Shown one piece after another: positions 1 to 5,747 of a stretch of DNA of 6,966 nt (positions are counted from its first letter, which is position 1; the number at the start of each line of letters is the position of its first letter). This DNA is from an uncultured Treponema sp. GTDB lineage: Bacteria > Spirochaetota > Spirochaetia > Treponematales > Treponemataceae. The translations under genes and the position numbers were made by a program. The stretch spans positions 1 to 6,966 of the forward strand of contig CAMNHD010000081.1 of assembly GCA_946538875.1 (NCBI GenBank), read 5' to 3'. Below the pieces are notes generated by a model. The model ran no database searches. It saw nothing but the letters and a program-made list of their open reading frames with translations, and was not told the origin of the DNA.

Positions 1-1082
1 AATGCAACAAGTGTTTTTCCTGAACCGACATCCCCCTGCAGCAGTCTTTGCATGGAAAACGGTGAGTGGGTGAGTTCCTGCGGTTTGTTAAGCATGGTGT
101 TGCACTGGCTTTGACTCATGTCTATGTCGCGGTTCATGTCTATGATGGCCTGCATCTGTCCGCTTGTGAGTGTGAAGGGGAGCCGTTCGGCAAGCTGTTT
201 TTGTCTGGGGGAAAGGGTATTTTTGAACTCTTCCGGGCTTACGGCCGGTGTTGTGAAATACGGCGCGGCAGAAGGTACCTGGCTGTGAGGACCGTCATGA
301 GGTGCGCTTGCTTCGAATACGGCACTCTGTTCCAGAGAGGGGAGGACTCCACGGTGTTCCCATGCGCGGAGAGCCATCTTGTATTCAAAGTGGTAGAGTT
401 CTTCGTAAATGAGTGTGCGCCGTGCTTTCTGCACTTGTTCAAGATTTTCCGGTGTGTGAAGCCATGTGATGGCCTGGGCCTTTGTCAAAAGACTGCGCTC
501 CTGCTGTACATCTGGAGGTAGTTCGGAATCTATGGCCTTGGCGTAAAGTCTTACGGCTGTGGCGGTGGCTTTGCGGAATGTCTTTTGGGAGAGGCCTTCT
601 GTCAGCGGATATACGGGAAGCACTCCTGATTGGGGAAGTGGCTTTCCGGCAAAGTCTTCCAGGTTTCCCTCCTTGGCTATGCATTGTGCTTCGAATGTGA
701 CTGACTGGAGGGAATTGTATTTCACTTCGAATCTGCCGCTCACTTGTATGATGCTTCCCGGCGGAAGAGTTTTTTCAAGGAAGGGACGGTTGAATGCTAT
801 GAGCCAGGCGGAAGCTGTTCCGTCGTTGATGGCAATCTTCAGGGTTTTCATGCGGCCGTAACCGAACCAGTCGTGGGCAGTCACGGTGCAGATTGTGTTT
901 ACTTTTGCTTCTCTGGCGTAGTCTCTCAGTGGAACATGCCTTGTCCGGTCCTCATAGTCGCGTGGGTAGGCGGAAAGTAGGTCCGCTACGGTAAAGATGT
1001 TCAGCCGGGCAAAAAGCTTTGCGCTGGAGGGACCGATTCCGCTGAGGTTTTCTACTGGGGTTCCGAGTTCGCTTAGCAGCAT
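1..1082 (-). CDS. recG: ATP-dependent DNA helicase RecG, N-terminal part (runs off left edge)
   Basis: RecG is a superfamily 2 double-stranded DNA translocase that remodels stalled replication forks and Holliday junctions in the cytoplasm. An uninterrupted minus-strand frame gives 360 codons before the window ends. Visible in order: a start region with LSGIGPSSAKL (residues 13-23) and DLLSAYPRDYEDRT (34-47), typical of RecG; the OB-fold wedge domain (about 60-140), including the INDGTASAWLIAFN stretch; PVYPLTEGLSQKTFRK (156-171), a RecG hallmark; a helical linker; LPFTLTSGQ (301-309, Q-motif-like); and Walker A GDVGSGKT (350-357). The remaining helicase motifs lie outside. The start ATG follows the yggT stop by 22 nt. 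Its only SD-like site, AGGA at 1096-1099, is 13 nt away, so translation may depend on coupling to yggT. Walker A lies about 60 residues later than I recall for E. coli RecG, owing to extra sequence near 245-285 and 320-342. The identification is secure; the start is fairly secure. Confidence 0.95.
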   Translation of the reverse strand, partial: MLLSELGTPVENLSGIGPSSAKLFARLNIFTVADLLSAYPRDYEDRTRHVPLRDYAREAKVNTICTVTAHDWFGYGRMKTLKIAINDGTASAWLIAFNRPFLEKTLPPGSIIQVSGRFEVKYNSLQSVTFEAQCIAKEGNLEDFAGKPLPQSGVLPVYPLTEGLSQKTFRKATATAVRLYAKAIDSELPPDVQQERSLLTKAQAITWLHTPENLEQVQKARRTLIYEELYHFEYKMALRAWEHRGVLPSLEQSAVFEASAPHDGPHSQVPSAAPYFTTPAVSPEEFKNTLSPRQKQLAERLPFTLTSGQMQAIIDMNRDIDMSQSQCNTMLNKPQELTHSPFSMQRLLQGDVGSGKTLVA

Positions 1083-1104
1083 TGGCTGTTGTGTGTCCTG
1101 GATA

Positions 1105-1707
1105 TCAGAATGGAATGTATGAAAGAGTCTTTGTCAGGAAAAAGAAAGCCATAAAAATCACTGACTGTAAGACAAAGAGCACTATGGCCGCCACAATCAG
1201 AGAGGTTTTGTAGCTTGGACTGCTTTTACCGATGAAGGGGCGCACCAGCTTGTCCACAAAGGGAGCTATGGACTGGTCCACAGAATAGACAAGCGGATTT
1301 GACGAATACTGGGTCTTTTTTACCAGCATTATGACAAGCCTTATGACAATCAGGAGAATCAGGAAGCCGATAATTGATGAGATGACAGTCCACAGGCCGT
1401 TGACCAGTATTACAAGCAGCGAGCTGAGGGAGTATTTTGCCCCGTGGCTCAGACTGTCCAGGACGTTGGCCGCAAGTGCAAGCAAAAGGAGACCGATTGC
1501 CGGGCTGAAGTCAAAACTGCCAAGCCTTAGTCCCCTGATGCCCCTGAAAATGTTCAGGTAAGGGTCGCAGATTTTTGCAAGGAACTGGGAGACTTTTGAA
1601 CTGGACACATTGGGTATCCAGGTAAGAGCAATCCTTATAAGGCACAGAAAGTTGTACAAACCGACCAGCGAAGCAAGTATTCCAAAAACTATTCTCAATG
1701 CTGACAT
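1105..1707 (-). CDS. yggT: YggT family integral membrane protein
   Basis: This is a 200-residue, very hydrophobic protein with the two-repeat YggT (CcmB-like/Ycf19-related) layout. Hydrophobic segments lie at about 5-27, 68-86, 94-130 (probably two helices) and 168-192. The first repeat carries the family pattern: R25 and L-T-W-I-P (28-32), then DPYLNIFRGI (48-57) and DFSP (66-69). The second repeat has R123 and, after a polar loop, NPLVYSVDQSIAPFVDKLVRPF (137-158) followed by the last helix. Family members are linked by earlier work to osmotic tolerance, cell division or membrane organisation, and plastid relatives to cytochrome or nucleoid placement; the biochemical role is unsettled and I do not assign one. 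The gene sits between dnaE and recG with gaps of 13 and 22 nt, so it is almost certainly cotranscribed. A strong SD supports the chosen start. There is no signal peptide apart from the first helix. Confidence 0.88.
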   Translation of the reverse strand: MSALRIVFGILASLVGLYNFLCLIRIALTWIPNVSSSKVSQFLAKICDPYLNIFRGIRGLRLGSFDFSPAIGLLLLALAANVLDSLSHGAKYSLSSLLVILVNGLWTVISSIIGFLILLIVIRLVIMLVKKTQYSSNPLVYSVDQSIAPFVDKLVRPFIGKSSPSYKTSLIVAAIVLFVLQSVIFMAFFFLTKTLSYIPF

Positions 1708-1715
1708 TTTTCAAA

Positions 1716-1722
1716 TCCTCCT
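1716..1722 (-). promoter_or_regulatory. Shine-Dalgarno site of yggT, overlapping the dnaE stop codon
   Basis: On the minus strand AGGAGGA occupies 1722-1716, with 8 nt before the yggT ATG at 1707. The dnaE stop codon TAG (1723-1721) runs straight into it, reading TAGGAGGA. A ribosome terminating on dnaE therefore sits on the yggT initiation site, which favours translational coupling. It also fixes the yggT start. Confidence 0.85.
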
Positions 1723-4700
1723 ATTCGCACCAGACGTCCTCAACGTAGTTCATGTCTTTGAGCGACTGAACAAATTCCTTACCGGAAGGGGTGGTCATCT
1801 GGGCATTGCCCTTCACTATGAAAGGCTTTCCATGTATATCTATATGAAAATATACTCTGCAATTGCCCTGAGCGCCAAATAAAAAATCCTTTATCTTTGC
1901 CAGATCTTTTTGGCTGGTAAAACCTTCATTCATCTGAATGTGGATTGAACTTATGCTGCGTTCCTCCAATGCCTTGGGATCCTCCAAAGAGTCTACTATA
2001 AAACTAGGAGTTTCTCTAGTACCGTCGACCTTACCCTTGAAGGCGTATATTCCTTCGTCATGGATTTGGTCCTTGATCAATTCCCATGTCTTGGGGAAGA
2101 ATGTGATTTCTATGGATTCCTTGAAGTCTGCAAGCTTGGCAAATGCCATCTGGGTGCCCTTTTTGGTCATGATGACCCTTAGTTCCTGCACCATACCGAT
2201 GGCAATGTAGGTTCTGCCTATGTCGCGCATCTTCCAGGAACTTCTGCCACTTGCGGCAAGAGCGTCTTTTTCTGCCTTGTCTTCTTTTGCGGCCTTGGCA
2301 ATGTTGTCGCTGTTGAGGGTTGCGCATTTTTCTATGACATTGCGCCAGTCATCAAGCGGGTGGCCGCTTACAAAGCATCCGATAAGCTCCTTTTCCATGT
2401 TCAGCTTTTCCATCTTGGGCATCTCGTCCACAATCTGGTACTTGAAATCCGCAAACTCCTGAATGTCTGTGTCCTCAAAGAGACTGACCTGGCCGTAGTT
2501 GGCTCCAAGGTGCTTCTTTTCTTCATAAGCCATTGCATTTTCGTAATTTGCAAGAAGTGTTGCCCTGTTCATGCCGAGATTGTCGAATCCACCTGTCTTG
2601 ATAAGGACTTCAACAGCCTTTTTATTCACTTCGTGGTTGTCTATGCGCGCAATAAAATCTTCAAAGGACTTGAACGGTCCGTTTGCCTCCCTTTCCTTGA
2701 CAATAGCTTCCGCAGCACCGCTTCCCATGCCCTTGATGCCTTCAAGACCAAAGACAATGTGTCCGTCCACTACATCAAAGATGGAGTCTGAGCGGTTTAC
2801 ATCGGGCTGATCGACGGGAATGCCCATGCGTCTGGCTTCTTCTATATAAACAGGCAGCTTGTCCGTGGAAGTGATTTCGTTGGTAAGGTTCGCCGCCATG
2901 AATTCAGCAGGTCTGTTCGCCTTGAGCCAACCTGTGCGGTAGGCGACAACCGAGTAGGCTGCGGCATGGCTCTTGTTGAATCCGTAACCCGCAAATGGAA
3001 CCATTATGTCAAAGATTTCGTCCGCATGTTCCTTTGTGAAGCCCTGCTTTATAGCACCTTCCTCAAACTCAATCTTCTTGCCCATAAGGACTTCCGGCTT
3101 TTTCTTACCCATTGCGCGGCGGAGCATGTCGGCACCACCAAGACTGAATCCTGCTATTTTCTGCGAAACCTGCATGACCTGTTCCTGGTAGACCATGACA
3201 CCGTAAGTCTCCTTAAGAATGTCCTCAAGACATGGGTCGGGGTAGTGCACAGTCTCCGGCTTCCATTTTCCGTCGATGTAGTTGGGAATGTAATCCATAG
3301 GACCAGGACGGTAGAGCGCGTTCAAGGCGACAAGCTCTTCTATGCAGCGTGGCTGTGCCTGGCGCAGAATCTTCTGCATACCAGGAGATTCAAACTGGAA
3401 GACGGCCACAGTGTCACCTCGGCAGAACAGGTCGAAGGTCTTGTCGTCAGTTTCGCTCACTTCGTCTGCACGGAAGACAGGTTCCTCCGGCTTTCTGTGT
3501 TTGTTGATTATGTTTTCGGCATAACGGATCAGAGAAAGCGTCTTGAGTCCAAGGTAGTCGAACTTGACCAGACCGCAAGGCTCGATGATGTCCATGGTGT
3601 ACTGGACTGCTTTGCTGCCAGTCTTGTTGTCCTTGAAGACGGGTGCCCAGTCGGGGAGGGCTGTAAGACCGATGACCATTCCCGAAGCGTGGAGGCCCGT
3701 GTTGCGGTTTACGTTCTCCAGTTTCTGGCAAAGCCGGAACATCTTCTGGTACTGGTCGAATTTTGCCATGTCGTTGTTGAATGTCTCAGGCTTGGTGAAT
3801 GGAATCAGCTGTCCGCCGTCAGGGAATTTTTCTGTCGGCTCTGAGAAAGCGTCCTTGAATTTTGCCTTCGGGCTGTCGGGGATGCAGGCCTTGAGCTTGT
3901 TCACTTCGGAAAGCGGAATGTTCATTATGCGGCCCACGTCAGCAAGACAGTTCTTGGGCTTGAGCGTTCCAAAAGTCACGATGTGGCCTACCTGCGGCTC
4001 GCCGTAAAGGTCAACCGTGTGTTCGATTATGCGCTGACGGAATTCAAAGTCCATGTCCACGTCAAAGTCAGGCATTGAGACACGTTCTGGATTCAAAAAG
4101 CGTTCAAAAATCAGCTTGTAGCGGAAAGGGTCTATGTCCGTGATTGTCATGCAGTAGGCGACAAGGCTTCCCGCACCGGAACCACGGCCCGGACCTATTG
4201 GAATGCCGTTCTTCTTGGACCAGTTGATGAATTCCCACACAATCAGGAAGTAACCGGAAAAGCCCATCTTGAAGATGATGCCCAGTTCGTATTCGCAGCG
4301 CTCACGGATTTCAGGAGTGATTTCCTTGTAGCGTTTCTTTAAGCCTTCTTCAACCAGATAGCGCACGTAAGCGTCCTGATTCTTTGTGTAGTCGTCGCTC
4401 TGCTGGAATTCCTTTGGCAGCTCGAACCGTGGAAGACAGCCCTTGAGCTCCTGCGTCTTGTACTGGTGGATTGTAAGGTCGCACATCTTTGCAATCTTAA
4501 GCGTGTTCTCCATCGCCTCAGGGCATTCCGGGAACAGCTGTCCCATCTCCGCCTCTGTCTTCATGTACCACTGGGTACCCTGGAACTTCATGCGGTTGGG
4601 GTCGTCAAGAGTCTTTTTGCTTCCGATGCAGACCAGCGCGTCCTGAGCCTCGGCATCCTCCTGGCGGCAGTAGTGGATATCGTTCGTCACCACAAGCGGA

Positions 4701-5380
4701 ATGTCAAGGTCGTGCGCAAGCTTTATCAGTTTGGGTGCAACTTCTTTCTGGTCTGCAAGACCGTGGTCCTGAAGCTCAATGTAGTAATGGTCGGGGCCGA
4801 ACAGCTCCTTGTATTTCCGTGCAGTCTCGTAAGCGCGTTCATCATCGTGGTTGAGCAGGGCAAGAGGAATCTCTCCCTGGATGCAGGCAGAAAGGCAGAT
4901 GAGTCCCTCATGGTAACGCTGCAGAAGCTCAAAGTCGATTCTAGGCTTTGCAAAGATGCCGCCGTTTTCCGCAAGACCCTCCGTATACGCAAGGGACGAA
5001 AGCCAGCAAAGATTCTTGTACCCGGTCTGGTTCCGGGCAAGAAGAATCAGGTGGTAGTTGTGGCGCGGACGGCCATTTTTGTTTGGCCAGGGAAGATTGT
5101 TGTTTTCAAGATGGCTCCCCTCGGCGACATAGAATTCCTCGCCGCAGATAGGGTTAATACCATTCGCATGGCAGATGTGCTCAAAGTTCAGGATTCCGAA
5201 CATATTGCCGTGGTCGGTAAGGGCCAGGTGCTTCATGTTGAGTTCCTTGGCGCGGGCAATAAGCGTGTCCAGTTTGGAGGCTCCGTCCAGCAGCGAGTAG
5301 TCCGAGTGTACATGCAGGTGCACAAAATTGCATTCAGGCGTACCTTCCGGCGCATCAGGAAAAACGTGTATGTCTGCCAT
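1721..5380 (-). CDS. dnaE: DNA polymerase III alpha subunit (replicative polymerase)
   Basis: This is the chain-elongating C-family polymerase of the replisome, 1,219 residues from the chosen start. Domains in order: PHP (about 19-290) with HVHSDYSLLDG (23-33) and TDHGN (55-59); palm with GPGRGSGAGSL (397-406) and PDFDVD (437-442), which carries two metal-binding aspartates; the third is probably D608 in KFDYLGL (606-612); fingers with FQFES (661-665), NALYRPGPM (687-695) and FNKSHAAAYS (801-810); a helix-hairpin-helix region (about 877-898, GLEGIKGMGSGAAEAI); a clamp-binding motif QVSLF (964-968); an OB fold (about 1055-1140); and a C-terminal domain like the tau-binding end of E. coli DnaE. 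A charged insert lies near 1025-1050. The same frame stays open to 5632, but I chose the ATG at 5380: it has GGAGGAG at 5386-5392, a good promoter just upstream, and conserved sequence begins there. It is first in a dnaE-yggT-recG operon. Confidence 0.97.
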   Translation of the reverse strand: MADIHVFPDAPEGTPECNFVHLHVHSDYSLLDGASKLDTLIARAKELNMKHLALTDHGNMFGILNFEHICHANGINPICGEEFYVAEGSHLENNNLPWPNKNGRPRHNYHLILLARNQTGYKNLCWLSSLAYTEGLAENGGIFAKPRIDFELLQRYHEGLICLSACIQGEIPLALLNHDDERAYETARKYKELFGPDHYYIELQDHGLADQKEVAPKLIKLAHDLDIPLVVTNDIHYCRQEDAEAQDALVCIGSKKTLDDPNRMKFQGTQWYMKTEAEMGQLFPECPEAMENTLKIAKMCDLTIHQYKTQELKGCLPRFELPKEFQQSDDYTKNQDAYVRYLVEEGLKKRYKEITPEIRERCEYELGIIFKMGFSGYFLIVWEFINWSKKNGIPIGPGRGSGAGSLVAYCMTITDIDPFRYKLIFERFLNPERVSMPDFDVDMDFEFRQRIIEHTVDLYGEPQVGHIVTFGTLKPKNCLADVGRIMNIPLSEVNKLKACIPDSPKAKFKDAFSEPTEKFPDGGQLIPFTKPETFNNDMAKFDQYQKMFRLCQKLENVNRNTGLHASGMVIGLTALPDWAPVFKDNKTGSKAVQYTMDIIEPCGLVKFDYLGLKTLSLIRYAENIINKHRKPEEPVFRADEVSETDDKTFDLFCRGDTVAVFQFESPGMQKILRQAQPRCIEELVALNALYRPGPMDYIPNYIDGKWKPETVHYPDPCLEDILKETYGVMVYQEQVMQVSQKIAGFSLGGADMLRRAMGKKKPEVLMGKKIEFEEGAIKQGFTKEHADEIFDIMVPFAGYGFNKSHAAAYSVVAYRTGWLKANRPAEFMAANLTNEITSTDKLPVYIEEARRMGIPVDQPDVNRSDSIFDVVDGHIVFGLEGIKGMGSGAAEAIVKEREANGPFKSFEDFIARIDNHEVNKKAVEVLIKTGGFDNLGMNRATLLANYENAMAYEEKKHLGANYGQVSLFEDTDIQEFADFKYQIVDEMPKMEKLNMEKELIGCFVSGHPLDDWRNVIEKCATLNSDNIAKAAKEDKAEKDALAASGRSSWKMRDIGRTYIAIGMVQELRVIMTKKGTQMAFAKLADFKESIEITFFPKTWELIKDQIHDEGIYAFKGKVDGTRETPSFIVDSLEDPKALEERSISSIHIQMNEGFTSQKDLAKIKDFLFGAQGNCRVYFHIDIHGKPFIVKGNAQMTTPSGKEFVQSLKDMNYVEDVWCE

Positions 5381-5385
5381 AAAAA

Positions 5386-5392
5386 CTCCTCC
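5386..5392 (-). promoter_or_regulatory. Shine-Dalgarno site of dnaE
   Basis: GGAGGAG on the minus strand ends 5 nt before the ATG at 5378-5380 (7 nt when counted from the GGAGG core). It decides the dnaE start against the much longer open frame that continues to 5632, whose first ATG has no such site and whose extra 84 residues look like translated non-coding DNA. Confidence 0.88.
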
Positions 5393-5408
5393 AAAAGCAA
5401 GTCCATCA

Positions 5409-5437
5409 ATTATAAACAAAAAAGCCCCGGTCTTCAA
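5409..5437 (-). promoter_or_regulatory. Sigma-70-type promoter of the dnaE-yggT-recG operon
   Basis: On the minus strand, TTGAAG (-35, 5437-5432; four of six consensus bases) and a perfect TATAAT (-10, 5414-5409) are separated by exactly 17 bp. The predicted transcription start is near 5402, giving a leader of about 22 nt with room for the SD at 5392-5386. The spacer is unusual in holding a CCGGGGC block followed by six T residues. The start point is inferred, not measured. Confidence 0.75.
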
Positions 5438-5696
5438 GACATAACGAATGCTCTCCATCTGAACGGCACCTAACCCCCGCATTCCATTTTTTTTTGGCGT
5501 ATTCCGCAGACTCACCTCATGGCAAGATCCCCGCTTTCCGCAACTACGCTTGCGCTCCGGCCCTTGCGGGCTCCCTGCCTGCGGCATGGCTTGCTCCAAT
5601 CGGGCGTAGGCGGCGGGACAAAATGCAGGCACAAAGTGGCTGCTGGTGGCGTACTCATGTTATGAGGAATCCCGGTTCTTCGCTACATGCTGTTTG
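5438..5696. other. Non-coding divergent intergenic region with GC-rich nested inverted repeats
   Basis: About 260 bp lie between the dnaE promoter and the birA promoter. No frame here has family-like protein content; the open frames translate to Arg/Cys/Pro/Gly-rich sequence typical of non-coding DNA. There is a T9 tract at 5487-5495. From about 5530 to 5617 complementary segments are nested: CCCGC (5530-5534) with GCGGG (5613-5617), CTACGC (5544-5549) with GCGTAG (5604-5609), and inside them two short hairpins, GCCC-TTGC-GGGC (5560-5571) and TGCC-TGC-GGCA (5576-5586). An alternative hairpin CGCAA/TTGCG (5539-5543 / 5550-5554) competes with one of these stems. The block is visibly richer in G+C than its flanks. 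It may be a dispersed intergenic repeat or a structured RNA; nothing in the window repeats it, so neither is shown. Confidence 0.45.
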
Positions 5697-5725
5697 TTGA
5701 CACTGCGGTAAAAATTCGTTACCCT
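5697..5725 (+). promoter_or_regulatory. Sigma-70-type promoter of birA-bioY
   Basis: A perfect -35 box TTGACA (5697-5702) is followed after exactly 17 bp by TACCCT (5720-5725), which keeps the most important -10 bases (T1, A2, T6). The predicted transcription start is 5731-5733, coinciding with the birA ATG at 5733. The -10 box lies inside the left arm of the inverted repeat described as the BirA operator, so a bound repressor would block polymerase. The weak -10 is the main uncertainty. Confidence 0.68.
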
Positions 5726-5747
5726 AGCAGATATGAAGGGTAACGAA
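5715..5747. promoter_or_regulatory. Predicted BirA (biotin) operator: perfect 11-bp inverted repeat
   Basis: TTCGTTACCCT (5715-5725) and AGGGTAACGAA (5737-5747) are exact reverse complements around an 11-nt spacer. Taken as 9-bp half-sites they read TTCGTTACC-N15-GGTAACGAA, matching the layout of the known BirA signal, whose published consensus is TTGTAAACC with a 14-16 bp spacer and GGTTTACAA; the outer TT/AA and inner ACC/GGT are shared. It covers the -10 box, the predicted transcription start and the first five codons of birA. The downstream gene encodes a BirA with a DNA-binding domain, followed by a biotin transporter gene, as expected for autoregulation. The symmetry is seen directly; the regulator is inferred. 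Confidence 0.75.

Noticed and set aside
66..521. A 151-codon plus-strand open frame at the left edge
   Set aside because: It is antisense to recG, whose minus-strand frame is continuous and clearly conserved through the same bases.
2966..3844. A 292-codon plus-strand open frame inside dnaE
   Set aside because: It is antisense to the conserved palm/fingers region of dnaE, with no recognisable domain and no SD.
5441..5449. TAACGAA near the dnaE promoter resembling half of the BirA operator
   Set aside because: There is no matching inverted half-site at a 14-16 bp distance on either side; a single 7-bp match is expected by chance.
4466..5473. A 335-codon plus-strand open frame opposite the start of dnaE
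   Set aside because: It lies fully antisense to the conserved PHP region and dnaE promoter, has no family-like motifs and no SD; it is a product of dnaE codon usage.
5487..5495. T9 tract as a phase-variable homopolymer or terminator tail
   Set aside because: No GC hairpin precedes it on the plus strand and no gene ends there; it is outside any promoter spacer or credible coding frame, so length change would have no obvious effect.
5530..5617. Possible tRNA, because of the nested cloverleaf-like pairing
   Set aside because: There is no recognisable T-loop (GTTCRA) or D-loop consensus, no 7-bp acceptor stem, and stem lengths are wrong for a tRNA.
5494..5700. A 68-codon plus-strand open frame in the intergenic region
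   Set aside because: There is no SD, the composition is Arg/Cys/Trp/Pro-rich, and it lies over the structured GC-rich block and the birA -35 box.
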